From NCBI RefSeq assembly GCF_022965805.1, contig NC_133114.1, forward strand, positions 6,096,261 through 6,160,260: a stretch of 64,000 bases of DNA. Reading direction: 5' to 3'. Shown piece by piece: positions 1 through 11,734 of the stretch. The position numbers were made by a program, and so were the translations under genes. Position 1 is the stretch's first letter. Each line of letters opens with the position of its first letter. The notes beneath the pieces are model-generated. The model was given only the letters and a program-made list of their open reading frames with translations. It searched no databases and had not been told where the DNA came from. Source of the DNA: Primulina eburnea (Eukaryota > Streptophyta > Magnoliopsida > Lamiales > Gesneriaceae).

Positions 1-1321
1 GAGCGCAGGCTAGCTTTAGTCTGTAAGTTACGTGGTCTCGATTTTGTTCCCTAATCAATAACTTCTCTTCATTATTTTACTCTCTTTCTCTGTCGGAGTG
101 TTGATTCGGCTTCGAATATTGCTAAAGTATTTGATATATCACGACAATACTCCTATAAAAGAATAACTAAAATTGCAAAATTTTAAAAAAAATTATTGCA
201 CCAAATCTGAAATTTGATTAATTATGTTACCAAAATCAAAATTAGGTCAACTTACATCGCAGATTTCGCTATATTATTTTCTCGGTGTGATGCATGGATA
301 TTTAAATCGAACGGAGCTCGAATATATCATATATCGTCTAGGGTCGGACTATATCGGAACAAGATTTAAGGTGACAAACAGTACTGAAACGGAATTAAAT
401 TTCTGGGGCAGGAAAAAGTGTTCTTATCCTCCCAATTTAAATCAAATTTTACCATATTAAATTCGATGAAAATATAATTTAGACCCTTCAATTTCGATAT
501 CATATACCGCGCAGACGTTAGTTCATGAGAATACAATACAAGCTAAAAACTAAAAAGTGGTGCCTAGAAAGTTCACTATTTTTTTTAAATTTTACGTATG
601 CAATGGATTATTTAGATATTGTATTTTATACAACATTAAAGTAGAATTAAATTCGTGTTTTTGGAACAGAATTTCATTTTGTGAAAATATGATACATTTA
701 AATATGTATAAAAAGAAATAAAATTTAATTTTTTACATATATTATATATGTATATCACATATATTTTCTCTGTAAAAGTTAAAGATAAAACTATTATTTT
801 TCAATAATTGAATTTTAAAAATGATACTATGGAGATTTTGAGTGGCCATAAAACATATCGTGTGGGAGGAATGTAAATGATTTCAGGTAATTTTAGGTTG
901 TTATATCGAAAGATATTTTCATTTTTTTGGAAAATGTAAACAAATATATGTTACACATAATTTTAGAAGTATATTTAGAATTTATAATATTTTTAATTTA
1001 TTACATTAGAATGCAACTCTAGAAAATATGTTTAAATAATAAAAAAATGTAACTATTATCACTAAATGCAACCGAAGGACATTTTCACATACCCGCCCTC
1101 TCGAAGAAAAGTAGCTCAGTGCTATTTACAACATTTTATCTTATTAATTAATATTTATTACCACGCCAAGCATGGATTTATACAGGGAAAATTAGATATT
1201 TCGTCTCGTAAATTAATATGTTTTCAATTTTTATTTTTTATTGATAAATTTATGATGTTAATCAACTAATTTATTTTTTCCGATTATAATTATTTTTCAT
1301 CATAATGCTGATGGAAAATGT
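1..1321. other. AT-rich intergenic DNA, no gene seen
   Basis: This stretch is strongly AT-rich. It contains only short open frames (for example 224-460 and 1066-1269) with low-complexity translations and no recognisable domain. I see no LTR, TIR or RNA gene. It ends where the CACTA terminus begins. Confidence 0.6.
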
Positions 1322-1335
1322 CACTACAAAAAAAC

Positions 1336-1775
1336 GCGGAGGTTAGCGACGGTCCAAACCGTCGCTAAAACCGTCGCAAATTGGTTATAGCGACGGTTTT
1401 GGCGTCGGCTCGGTTAACCGTAACCGGGGGGTGCGTCGTCTTGCTAAGCGACGCTAACTCAGAAACCGTGACCATTATGGCGACGCTTTTCATTATGATT
1501 ACCGTCGCCATTTTGGCAACGGTTAAATTTTACCCGTCGCTATATATAACGACGGTGTAATTTCAACCGTCGTTATTTTGAGCGACGGTTTATTTCCAAC
1601 AGTCGCTATATTAAGCGACGGTTATGTGTAAACCGTCGCTTCCTATAGCGACGGTTTAGGTTTTAACCGTCGCTTTATATAGCGACGGTGCTTTAAAAAC
1701 CGTCGCTTTATATAGCGACGGTATTGTCAACACCGTCGCTATATAAAGCGACAGTTAAAAGTAATCCGTCGTTAT
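1336..1775. repeat. CACTA subterminal repeat array (agcgacggtt)
   Basis: About twenty copies of agcgacggtt or its complement aaccgtcgct lie in both orientations, often as facing pairs. Such arrays sit inside CACTA termini and bind the element-encoded DNA-binding protein in En/Spm. The same motif recurs in the inner part of the element at 5881-7064, which ties the two to related families. Confidence 0.8.
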
Positions 1776-1932
1776 TTTCTAATTTTTTTTAATTAAATAT
1801 AATAAATACATTGTGATGTTTAATTAACAAACTATTGACAACACAATTTAAAAAACATAATCATATTATTAGAATAAAAATAAGAATAAATTGTTTTCTA
1901 CAGCTGTCATAAAAAAATAAAAAAAACAGTAT

Positions 1933-2706
1933 CTAAGGTGACTGTGTCTCGTCGTCGTCGTAGTCGTCGTGGTCGTCGTCGTCGTCGTCCCCGTACCCCT
2001 GCGTCGGAGGAATATAAGTCTGTGATAATTGGTACCTACGAGAAGAATGACCAACTGATGCGCCACGGGCTCGGGATCGACCCCTGTGAGAAGTGTCGGG
2101 TACAGACGCCGTGCGTCCTGACGTATGCCCAGCAGCTGCCTGTGACATGCCTGCAACTAGGGCTCGGACCTGCTCCTCTAGTGACGTCATGCGATCTCTC
2201 AACATGACGTTCTCCGCCGATATAGACTGCACCGTATCGCAAAGCTCATCGTTACGATGTAACGACCGGTCTAGAGCCTGGCGCATGTCTGCCATCTCCT
2301 GAGATTCGGACGACTGACCGACACCCGACGACTCACCACGTCGCCCCGGAGCCATCTCGTCGGGATATAAGGTGCTGGCCATGGACCCACACCCGTACAT
2401 CCTCCCCTTCTTCTTCCCCCCAACCACACTCTTGAACATGTTGTTTACCGACTGCGGGCTGGGAACTTCAGGCTCTGATCCATCGAAGGGAGTGACCGAC
2501 GCAGCCATGAACCGCTCCATCTCCTCCTATGATGTTGAATAGAAATGAATCAAATCGAATTTATATATTGTTGCGTTAACGAGTATAAGTAAATTTAAAT
2601 AACTTACGTGGATCAGACGGGATCGTGTGTCGACGAAAGATCCATCTGCATGTCGATGTGTATGAACGTATAACTCCCATGAAGTTGGATCTCTGATGAA
2701 CTCTGA
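1933..2706 (-). pseudogene. CACTA element protein fragment (Transposase_24 / Ptta-En-Spm type), two exons
   Basis: Two minus-strand exons join cleanly. The upstream exon (about 2706 to 2608) encodes DPTSWELYVHTHRHADGSF and ends at a gtaagt donor. The downstream exon (2526 to 1933) begins after a catag acceptor and continues through VGGKKKGRMYGCGS, a coiled segment with LEEQVRALVAGM, and a very acidic Asp-rich tail before a TAG stop. The T..EL...TH...DG.FVD motif followed by GGKKKGR.YG.GS is the pattern I know from plant CACTA proteins of the Transposase_24 class, which are accessory or DNA-binding proteins and not the TNPD-like transposase. Upstream exons are not recognisable, so the gene is a 5'-truncated fragment. 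The family call is from memory of the motif. Confidence 0.65.
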
Positions 2707-2739
2707 TGAAAAATGATTACAATTGGGAAAAAAATGCAA

Positions 2740-3137
2740 CTTAGAATAAGATCGTGAATTATATATAAAAATATGATAAAAGAGAAAAATGTGTAAGTTA
2801 TGTTGTTAATTTTTCTCTGGTTTTGAACAATGTGAATAAAAGCAAGTCGATGCAAGGATGTTCTTTTGTCCGCAAGACGAAATTGTCTGTATCACAATGA
2901 TACGTTGAAAAGATACAACGACTTAGAGTCGAGAGAGTACAGCATTACAAACTCCCGATAGCAGCGAACAAAAAAAAATACGCATCAAATTTTAAGGACA
3001 AAAAGAATGTAAGATGCAACAAAAAATAGTTAATGACGTATGAGAAAGCACACCAGTTCGCGAGCTTCTGCTATGATGCTTCCTGGACAGTATGCAATCA
3101 TCACATAATATTTGAGCATTATTGGACTTTGGAATTA
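2740..3137. other. Unassigned AT-rich DNA
   Basis: No coding signal or repeat boundary is visible. It may be the remaining interior of the truncated CACTA element (introns or upstream exons decayed), since no right-hand terminus was found. Confidence 0.4.
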
Positions 3138-3449
3138 AGTTGCAAATGAGTCGAGTCAAATATCATATTATTTGAGCTTGACTCGATTTGCATTTTTGTA
3201 AACTCGTGTTCGATTGATTTATTTTTTAAACTCAAAGCTTGACTCGTGAAAATATCAAGTTATTCGAGCTCGAAAAGTTCGGTAGTATTTACAACATTAT
3301 TTTAGGGTTTAAATTTTATTTTTATGCAAACAAAAATTACCTTAAATTTAAAAAATAATATGGTATTATATAATTACTCGAGTAGAAACAACTCAAAATC
3401 GAACTCACTCAAATGAAGATTCGAGCTAGTTTGGCTCGCTTGCACCTGG
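3138..3449. mobile_element. Possible non-autonomous hAT-like relic rich in ctcgag / gagctcg
   Basis: The segment is full of gagtcgag, gagctcga and ctcgagta motifs facing each other. It has imperfectly matching ends (gttgcaaatgag on the left, ctcgcttgcac on the right), a composition I associate with degenerate plant hAT MITEs. The flanks ggaattaa and ggaacatc agree at only half of eight positions, so a target duplication is not proven. Confidence 0.35.
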
Positions 3450-3492
3450 AACATCGTTGCCCACCACTTCGAGTATCAATCAAAGCCTCACC

Positions 3493-5485
3493 TGTTAAAG
3501 TATATGTCATGAAAGTCAATGGTTAGCTAGTGAATTTATTGACTCAAGTGTAATAAATAATCTTTATTCTAATATAATTTGACTTTTCATGATTTCATTT
3601 TACTCTATCTGTATACACATGCAATCAGCATAGATATAGTCCTTGATTATACTTTAAGACAAATGAATCGTAATTTGATCTTATAACTCATTTGTAAACA
3701 TTGAATATTCTAAATTCGTTCCTAGTCGATTCAGCTGCCTAAAAATAAGATAAAGATCGCTTGAGATTGAGACGAGTATCTGTGATGTTTTGTACCTTGT
3801 TTAATGGAAAGGGTATAGAGATGTCCAATCAACAGATGGATAACCATACGATGATTGTACCGAACAACCCTCTCTCGGACTTTTCAAGTAGTTATCATTC
3901 ATCGAGAAGAAAAGTCTGTGGTTGTGATTGTATATGATTAGTCCTTACGATCCGGGATAACACTGAGGCTGTACATACTAGGATTGTGCTTTGACTCGTA
4001 TACCGACTCCGCGAGGGTCACAAGGTGGCGAGGTTGGGTGCAATTGCGAAATGTGTAGGAGCCAGTGCATTGTAGTTGGGAATTCACCACTCACCTACGG
4101 GTGTGGATATCCTATATGATCTAACGAAATAATAGTACATGAAATCTCTTGCCAGAGTGTGAGATGTACATTAGGGAAAGAGTTCCCTAATTGTGTTTGC
4201 GATGACACTATGAATATTTCATGATTGTATCACATAGCTGTCGAATCAATATGCAATCTTCGATGAACCAACGGTTGCAGATTTGATCGGGATATATGAG
4301 ATGAATGGGCCGTACTGTACGTTAATCATAAACGATTGGTTCTTATAGGCACTATCAGTGATACCTAGGGAATCATGGGGTGATGTTACTAGACGATCTT
4401 ATCATGATTCGATGGGTTTAATCAGAAAATGGTTTCTGACATTCTCATGATCAAATGTTGGTGCACAGAATGTGGGAAAATTGGGGTAAGCCCGAATAAA
4501 GGAAAATGTCATGAATCACAAAGAGTTGTGGACCCGTGGCTAGCTGTATTCCTGAACCATTGAGAGTCACACAAGCATTGGATAATTTGTTCCCGTTGAG
4601 AGAAAATAAATTCAAGAAGTTGAATTTATATAAAATTATAATATAGTAAATTCAAGGAGTTGAATTTATGATAATTAAAGTTTGAGAAAAAATAAATTCA
4701 AGGAGTTCAATCTATGAGATAGTAAATGCAAGAAACTGAATTGATGATATTTAAAATTTGGAGATAATAAATTCAATGAGTTGAATTTGTAAAATATGAG
4801 AATTTAATTTATTAAACTCAAAAAATTGAGTGTATTAAATATTAAATTCAATATATAGTGGGAGGTATATTTGACGGGCTTGTAGGAGTACATTTCTAAT
4901 ATATTAAATAATTAAAATTCTTAATAGACTTTAATTAATTAATTAAACTAATTGTACTAGTCTAATTAATTAATCAAACTTATTAATGTTAATTAATGAA
5001 CCAAATCTTCAATTTAGGAAAGAAGGTCAATGGTTTGTGTATTAAGGAATGAGATTATTAACCCTAGCCACCAATCCATTGTAAAACTCGAAACTTCCTT
5101 CTCCAAAAGCCTCCAAAATTTTCAGCCTCCACTCCTATAATTTTAGGGGTTTTTGTGCCGCCTCTAGCTTTTGATATCAACGCAAAATATCTTCTAATTT
5201 TCTAGTGCAAGTTAGAAAAGGAATTAGTAATCCGGTCATGGACCTGATTCGGAGATTCAAGAAGGAGATTTGAAGAAAGTTCATAGGGATTTTCAACAAG
5301 AGCTATATCCGCTAACACCGAAATAGTTGGAGTCGAGTGAAACAATTTACTAAAAGTATATTACTAAACATCATTTGTATGTTTATTTAATATAAATCAT
5401 ACGAGTATCCAAATATTTTGATTGTCAAAATAAAAATTTTAAACTCACGCTGCGATTTGGACACGAGAAAACCGATAACGCAACA
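3493..5485 (+). mobile_element. Solo LTR, Ty1/copia family
   Basis: The 1993-bp unit starts tgttaaag, ends gcaaca (TG...CA) and is flanked on both sides by the 5-bp duplication tcacc (3488-3492 and 5486-5490). Its body is the diverged reverse complement of the minus-strand copia LTRs at 11735-13963, 15518-17596 and 23360-25437. The stretch about 4000-4110, for example, matches their block on trackside features such as caaggttgggtg and gcattgtagt. No internal region adjoins it, so it is a recombined solo LTR. The uninterrupted flanking sequence resumes at 5491. Confidence 0.9.
4605..4850. repeat. Degenerate tandem hairpin repeats inside the solo LTR
   Basis: About five diverged copies of a unit of roughly 50-60 bp centre on aaattcaaggagttgaattt, itself an imperfect inverted repeat. 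Related facing motifs (aattcaacacttgaatt) occur at the corresponding place in the minus-strand copia LTRs. Confidence 0.6.
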
Positions 5486-5490
5486 TCACC

Positions 5491-5877
5491 TACCTTGAGG
5501 AACTTCCAACTTTCTTTGGATACCTTTAATATGCCTATTTCAACCAAGTAGTGAGCATCCAAGTAAACCATCTTCTTGTCCGCTAATTCATCAGTAAGCA
5601 ACGTGAAGGTATAACAAAGTTCGAACTTCGAATATAGTTATTAAAGTATGAATTAGAGGAATGTTAGTTATATCAAATAGAGTTGTTGTACTGTTGTACA
5701 CATCATTTTCTACACAAACACTGCGAATATATCTTCGCAGTAGGGAATCACCCGTTGGATGGCGGAACCCGAATTCTTCTTCAGCTTGACTTAGAAAATC
5801 CTGAAACCAGGGATGGTTCAGTTATTAAATTGATATAACATAGTGTTTGATCTTTTCCCTCCCATGAAGTGTTTTTC
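5491..5877. other. Flanking DNA between solo LTR and CACTA element, no gene seen
   Basis: This is the right-hand continuation of the sequence interrupted by the solo LTR. Short minus-strand open stretches exist but I recognise no domain. Confidence 0.45.
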
Positions 5878-5880
5878 TTA

Positions 5881-7064
5881 CACTACAAGAAAAATGATTT
5901 TCCGCAGCACGTCATCAACAGCGTGCATTAAAAGCATGCTGTGAATATTATTTTTCACGACATGCACTCATATGTGCGCTGTTAATAGTGCTGCACTTGA
6001 TACTATTAACGGCGTGCATTAAAAACACGCTGCAGATAGTAATATCCGCATCATGCATTTATGTGTGCTGTTAATAAATTATATAAATGACAGCGTGCAG
6101 TTATATGTGAGCTATTAATAAATAACATATGCAATTTTCGCAGCGCACAATAAAGACACCCCATTAATAGTATTATTAACAGCGTGCATATTTATGTGTG
6201 CTGTTAAAAGTAAATCATTTTTTAAAAAATTGTGTTTAGACATTAACGGCGTACATTAATCGCACGCCGTCAATAGTATTATTCACGGCATGTATATTAT
6301 TAGCACGCTCGGAAAATGGTTTCAAAATTTTAAATTAGCCACTAATTTTAAGGTTACGACGATTTATAAACCGTCGCTAATAATAAAACACCGTCGCTTA
6401 TAATACAAATTGCTCAAATCAGCGACGGTTTTTTATAAATTTTAATCGCCACTAATAGTGACGGTTTAGTGTACAACCGTCGTTAATAGTCGCAAATTAT
6501 CTATAAATATCCGATTTCCGTTCCATTTTCCTTCACAACACTTTACGACACTTAAAATTTTTCTTTTTTATATGATTTTAGTTTCGATTTCGGTACGTTT
6601 TTTTGTTTCAATTTTTGGTTAAATTTTTAAGTGTTAGTATCATAGTTGGATTATAGTTTTTTTTAATATTTATTAAATTATAAAAGTAATTTTTTTTTAT
6701 TTTTACTAAAAATATAGCGACGGTTTTTGAACTATCGCTATATTTAAAGATCGTCGCCAAAATAGCGACGAAGTGTAAACCGTCGCTAACTTAGCGACGG
6801 AGTTTTCGGTTATGATCCGTCGCAGATTAGCGACGGTTTTGTCAAAAACCGTCACTAATTTTTGTATTTTCTATGAATATTAACGGCATGCATTGCACAC
6901 TGCGAATAATTGTATGAATAGCGTACATATGCACGCCGTGAATAATAGTATTAATAGCGTGCACATGTACGCCGCGAATAATCTTGAACTTTCAACACCT
7001 TGCAACTTTTGCGCGCTACGCAAAGCCCATATGCGCGCTGCGGAAAGACATTTTTGTTGTAGTG
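5881..7064. mobile_element. Non-autonomous CACTA element with intact TIRs and 3-bp TSD
   Basis: The element starts cactacaagaaaaatg and ends catttttgttgtagtg, a near-perfect CACTA inverted repeat, and the target duplication tta flanks both sides (5878-5880, 7065-7067). At 1184 bp it is far shorter than autonomous CACTA elements and has no transposase frame. The outer 450 bp on the left and 200 bp on the right carry gcgtgcattaa-type subterminal repeats. The interior from about 6350 to 6860 carries agcgacggtttt repeats, the type seen at 1336-1775. It looks like a deletion derivative that kept termini and promoter. Confidence 0.9.
6501..6510 (+). promoter_or_regulatory. TATA box remnant of a CACTA promoter
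   Basis: Ctataaatat sits just after subterminal agcgacggtt repeats and before a pyrimidine-rich leader (ttccattttccttcac). That is where CACTA elements place the transcription start of their genes. No ORF follows, so it is likely a relic. Confidence 0.5.
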
Positions 7065-7189
7065 TTACTAGGGACATGATTTCTTGCTGGAGCAAATCTT
7101 GCAACACTTGAGTGGCCAAGTGTCTGTGTTTGTTGATGATAGGCAGGATCTACCATCCTTATGTTATCGCTCCATTTGTTTGTCATTTG

Positions 7190-8035
7190 TCTTGGGATGT
7201 TATCGAGGGCTGCTAACTCTTCTTCTGATAAGTGTGAACCATTGTGGATTACACACTTAGCATATACGGATGATTTGTTCATACTTTCTACAGGAGATGT
7301 TGGCAGCGTACGTGGGAATTTTGTTGGATAGTCTGAAGGATTTTAGCAACATTGCTGGCCTCCGTGTGAGTGTACGTAAATCCAATATCTACGTTGCAGG
7401 AGTGTCCAACGAGGAGAAGGAAGAGCTACCGAGTCTATCAGTTGGGGACTTTTCCATTTCTTTATCTTGGCATCCCTTTGGCAACATCTAAATTCAGAAC
7501 CTCATTCTACAGTCCATTATTGGATAATCTCTCGAGCAAAATCAATTTGTGGCCTAGAAATTCTCTTTCTTATGGAAGAAGATTGGAACTATTTAGGTCA
7601 GTACTTCAGGGTGTACAATACTTTTGGAAGTCTATCTTATCGCTTCCGAAAGGGGTTATTAGGATAATTTATGGAATTTGTCACCCATTCTTTTGGTCTT
7701 CTAAACACTCGTCCATCTCTTGAAAGAAGATTTTCAGACCAATGAAGGGTTGGGCTTCGAGATCTTAGAGCATGGAACAAGGCACTCCTTTCTAAGGTGC
7801 TTTGGAACATTCATGAGAAAAAAAGACAACTTCTGGATCAAATGGGTTAACTTCTTTTATTGCAAAGATTTTTAAGCCAAACAGAGAGGAATCCCCGATA
7901 TTGAAAAGTGTGGCTTGTATTCGAGATGAGTGGAGTAATGACATGGGTTCGGTGGAGAAAGTGGAGGCTAAGTTGAGGGGTTTTCATGATGGGAATCTCA
8001 AACTACATAAGGCATATCTTTGGTTCTTTCCAAAT
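7190..8035 (+). pseudogene. LINE (L1-type) reverse transcriptase fragment
   Basis: Plus-strand frames read through the end of a plant L1-type reverse transcriptase. They include the catalytic core LAYTDDLFILST near 7255-7292 (the usual F/YADD appears as YTDD), the segment LKDFSNIAGLRVSVRKSNIY, the thumb-like block SLSYGRRLELFRSVLQGVQY and NKALLSKVLWNIHEKK. The frame changes at least at about 7480, 7720 and 7790. Endonuclease and gag-like ORF1 are absent, as expected for a 5'-truncated and decayed copy. The 3' side runs into gypsy pol at about 8035, and no poly(A) tail or target duplication is visible. Confidence 0.8.
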
Positions 8036-8039
8036 CCAA

Positions 8040-8682
8040 TTATGTGGTGATGGCTGAGTTCCAACGCTTGGCTCTCAAAATCCGGGGAATACCCCCGTGT
8101 ATTTGTATGTTCTCGATACTTTTATTCTTTATGTATGTTCTCCACTTCTGCAACTACTCGTCAAAAGTCTGCCCAGTCAAATTATGTCTCTCAGTGTCGG
8201 CTTCATTGTCAGGGTAGAAAGATTAGGGGCACTTCCCCTAGCACAAACTGCAAGCTCAAACCGGTGAATCTCTGTCTGCAATGGTCTCTGTACTGATAAC
8301 TGAGCGACGAATACAGTCTCCCTGCTCAAGGCTTCCGCAACTACATACATTCTTCCAGCTCAAGGCATCTGCAACTAAATTAGCCTTACTAGCTAATGTC
8401 ACATTCGTAATCTTTTACTAGCTCTAGCCACCTCCGATGCCTCATGTTCAGCTCTTTCTGTGTGAAAAAGTGCTTCAGGCTCTTAGGGTCTGTGAAAATC
8501 CTACACTTCTCCCCATACAGATAATGCCTTCAAATCTTCAAGTAAAAAACCATTGCCGCTAGCTCGAGGTCATGAGTCGGATAATTCTTCTCATGGACTT
8601 TCAGCTATCGGGACGCATAAGCTATGACTTTGTCATGCTGCATCAATACTACGCCTAAACCGAGCCTCGAAGCATCTGTATA
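8040..8682 (-). pseudogene. Ty3/gypsy pol fragment: RNase H end and start of integrase linker
   Basis: Read on the minus strand, this encodes the gypsy RNase H: YTDASRLGLGVVLMQHDK, then THDLELAAMVFYLKI, IFTDPKSLKHFFTQKELN and YHPGKANLVADALS, followed by the linker ending in a degenerate DEQLQKWR-type block near 8080-8120. Frames are broken by several stops and small indels. It is continuous with 10469-11734 once the solo LTR at 8683-10468 is set aside: the duplicated gtata marks the joint. The element's own LTRs are not recognisable here. Confidence 0.8.
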
Positions 8683-10468
8683 TGTAAGGACCGTGTATCG
8701 TGTTATCGTAAATCCTGCGTGATTATCGATAATTAATGAAATTGTCATGGATTATGTATTTGATGTATATCGTGACAATGAATGGAGAAAATGAATATTG
8801 TATATGAATTGATGTTGTATGAATTTGATTTGAAAGGCCGGACGCCAATAAGTACAAAATCGAACATTTTGTACAGAACATGTGGCGCCCGAGCGGTAGA
8901 AAATTACCGCTCGAGCGCCAGGGTATATGAAGGCATGTTCTCAAACAGAACTTGCCGCGCCCGGGCGGTAATTTGTGACCGCTCGAGCGCGGTGTATTCG
9001 AGACTCGGGGCAGAACTTCTCGCGCTCGGGCGCGAGAATTCTACCGCCCGAGCGCGGTATCGGTGGTGATAAAAAGGAGGATTCTTCTCTTTCTTTCTTA
9101 TCATTTCATATTCGATAACCGAGAGAGACACGAGAGAATTCCGATTTTCTTCGCCTGAATCGACTTCGAAACGCCGTTTAAACGCAAAACAAATTATATA
9201 TTTGTGATCTGCGCGTTGAGGGCTTCTGACTGAGGTAATTTTCTTCTGGTTTCAGCAGCTTTAAATATCAAGGTGCTGGAATATCATGTATTTGAAGTTG
9301 AATTTCTGATATGTAGTAGAATAACCGACAATAAACTTATATCCGAAATCGGAATTGAATTATGATATGATTTAGATTTGATATGAATTTTTGAAGTTTC
9401 AAATGATATTTGAAACTCATATTAATGATTTTGGAGTATGTTATTGATTGAAATGAGTATGTAATTGATATAGATAACGTGTATCTTCAAGCTACATCAA
9501 TTGGAACGAAGAATTGAGGTATGTTGCGACCGGGTAACATACGACAGGTATCTGTATTATATGATATATGATTGGATTGATTGGATTGGATTGGAATACG
9601 TGTCTATGTGCCTATTTGATGATTTGATGTGGCATACATGACATTGAGATTTGAGTATCGATGTACAAAATAAATGTTTTGTTAACACACATCATTTTAT
9701 GCATACATCGATACATGACATGCACGTTGAGCTATGATCCTTGGATACCCTGATATGATTTGATTGGATTCCGGGGTTTGTGAACACAATCGTTATGCCG
9801 GTATTATATGACCCGTAAAGCATAGACAATTGTGGCCCCATATGATTGGATATGAGATGTGGGATTGATGGCGCTTCGTCGACGCTATCATACGTGTATT
9901 CCCATATCGGCCGGTGTGCCAGCTCGAGCATTGATTTGATTTGATAGCGATTCGATTGATTCTGACATGTGCTCAGTAGATGGGCATTTGACCTGATACC
10001 TCCACGACATACATGCATTGCATACCATATATCATTGTTTAGATATCTGTGGTATATATGCTTGGTTGTTCCATACGGAGCTTTGCTCACCCCCAAGGGG
10101 GGCTGTTGTTGTCTTTGTGTGTGGACAATGGCAGGTACTCCAGGATATCAGGAGGCCAGAGAGGGTACTTCTGGTGGGAGCCACAGCTTGGGCTGAGGTT
10201 TATGTTTATGTCTTGTTCCCAGTATATATGTATATGTATCTATATACCGGGGCATGTCCCGAGGATATGAGATGTTTGTATGTGATTGGTTTTGATTATG
10301 TGTGGGCGTGTTTTATGATTTAAATTTAGATACTATTTTTAGTATTTAAATATCAGAAGAGATATTTTGGGCTCATCGTAAAGGAAATTTTAAACTCGTT
10401 TTCCGCTGTGATTAATTAACCCTAATCAGATTGCATTGTAATAACGATTAGGAGCTAAGGGCCCCACA
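8683..10468 (+). mobile_element. Solo LTR, Ty3/gypsy, with hairpin array
   Basis: The 1786-bp unit starts tgtaagga, ends ggccccaca and is flanked by gtata on both sides (8678-8682, 10469-10473). It interrupts a minus-strand gypsy RNase H frame. Inside are three GC-rich hairpins (8884-9057), a short TATA-like stretch gataaaaagg (9067-9077) and a leader containing ctggtttcag. The 3' part resembles the other Ty3 LTRs in the window, including the gcggaaaacgag and aggggccccaca region shared in reverse with 30941-32221. Confidence 0.9.
8884..9057. repeat. Three GC-rich palindromes (GCGCCCGAGCGGTA type)
   Basis: The palindromes lie at 8884-8919, 8955-8992 and 9021-9057. Each has a left arm like ggcgcccgagcggta, a spacer of about 6-8 bases and a right arm like taccgctcgagcgcc. 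Each is preceded by a variant of cagaac. The centre-to-centre period is about 66-71 bp. The array ends about 10 bp before a TATA-like sequence. Confidence 0.85.
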
Positions 10469-11734
10469 GTATATACCACAAACTCACCCTGCCCCGATGG
10501 CATAGCTAGAATTGGTGCTGAGGTCAAAGCTTGCTTCCATCTGTCGAAACTCTCCTAGCACTCTGGTCCCCAAATAAACTTGGCATTCTTCTTCGTCAAG
10601 GTGGTCATATGCACCGTAATAGAAGAGAAGCTCTGAATAAACTTCTTGTAATAACCAGCCAATCCCAAGAACCTGAGGATCTCTGTCACGCTCTTAGGCG
10701 CTGGCCAATATCTGATTGCCTCAACTTTGCTGGGGTCGACCTCTGTACCATCCCAAGATACAATGTGGCCCAAGAACGCCACTTTGTCAAACCAGAACTC
10801 GCACTTACTGAACTTTGCATACAACCGTATGTCCTTTAGAGTATGCAGTACAGTCCTCAAATGCTGATTGTACTCTTCTCTGCTCCTTGAATAAATTAGT
10901 ATGCCATCTATAAAAACTATGACTAACTGATCCAAATATTTCTGAAACACGCGATTCATGATATCCATGAAGATTGCTGGCGATTTCGTCAAAACAAAGG
11001 GCATCACCATAAACTCAGAGTGCCCATAACACGTCCTAAACACCGTCTTATGCACTTTAGACTCTCTAACCTTCAGCTGGTGGTATCCGGATCGGAGGTC
11101 TATCTTCGAGAATACCGAAGCTCCCTGAAGCTGATAAAATAAATCCTCGATTCTGAGCAATGAAACTTGTTCTTGACTGCGACACGGTTCAGCTCCCTGT
11201 AGTCAATACATATTCGCATGCTGCCATCTTTCTTCTTCACAAAAGTACCGGTGCGCCCCATGGAGAAAATCTAGGGAGAATGGAACTCTTATCTATCAAA
11301 TCATGTATCTGATCTTTCAATTCCTTCATCTATGCAGGTGCTAGTCGATAGGGCACCTTAGAAATAGGCATGGTACCTGACATAAGCTCGATAGAAAAAT
11401 CCACATCTCTGTTCGGTGGAATGCCTGAAACATCCTCAAAGAAAACACTTGGGAAATTTCTGAGCACATCAATGTCCTATGGCCTTTGACTGGCTGGCTC
11501 TGAAACTGAGACAATACTAGCCAAAAATGTCTGACAGCCCTTCTTCATGAGCTTCCTCGCACACATGCAGGAAATGATGTGTGGCACCTGCTGGTGTCTT
11601 GCTGCCTCAAAAATAAACGGCTTACCACCGGACGGTCGGACATATACTGATCTATATCGGAAGTCTATTACAGCTCCGTTCAAGGAAAGCCAGTCCACAA
11701 CCAAAATGATACAAACTACAGTAACGGTAGCACA
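10469..11734 (-). pseudogene. Ty3/gypsy pol fragment: protease end and reverse transcriptase
   Basis: From high to low coordinate the minus strand encodes the protease tail (VVDWLSLNGAVIDFRYRS at about 11700) and then the reverse transcriptase. The RT includes [18 protein letters not shown] and [12 protein letters not shown], where the catalytic FIDD has become FIDG, so the enzyme would be inactive even without the frame breaks. The sequence continues through AFLGHIVS and [14 protein letters not shown] to the connection domain. A frame-breaking lesion lies near 11160-11480, where the start of RT (IDYRELN region) is out of frame. It is one element with 8040-8682 and 13964-14225. Confidence 0.85.

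Larger units (their letters stand above)
1322..2706 (-). mobile_element. Truncated CACTA (En/Spm) transposon, one end kept
   Basis: The left boundary reads cactacaaaaaaacgcgg, a CACTA-type terminal inverted repeat. It is followed by about 450 bp of subterminal repeats and then by minus-strand exons of a CACTA-associated protein. I could not find the matching opposite end (expected to finish in tttttttgtagtg) anywhere between here and 7064, so I treat the element as truncated, and the right limit given is simply the last recognisable exon. No 3-bp target duplication can be tested without the second end. Confidence 0.7.

Noticed and set aside
1938..2302. Plus-strand frames opposite the CACTA exons
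   Set aside because: Shadows of the minus-strand exons, which have clear domain motifs and matching splice sites.
1322..7064. A single CACTA element from the first terminus to the last
   Set aside because: The 5881-7064 element has its own matching termini and a tta duplication, and the terminus at 1322 has a different next-base sequence and repeat type, so these are two elements.
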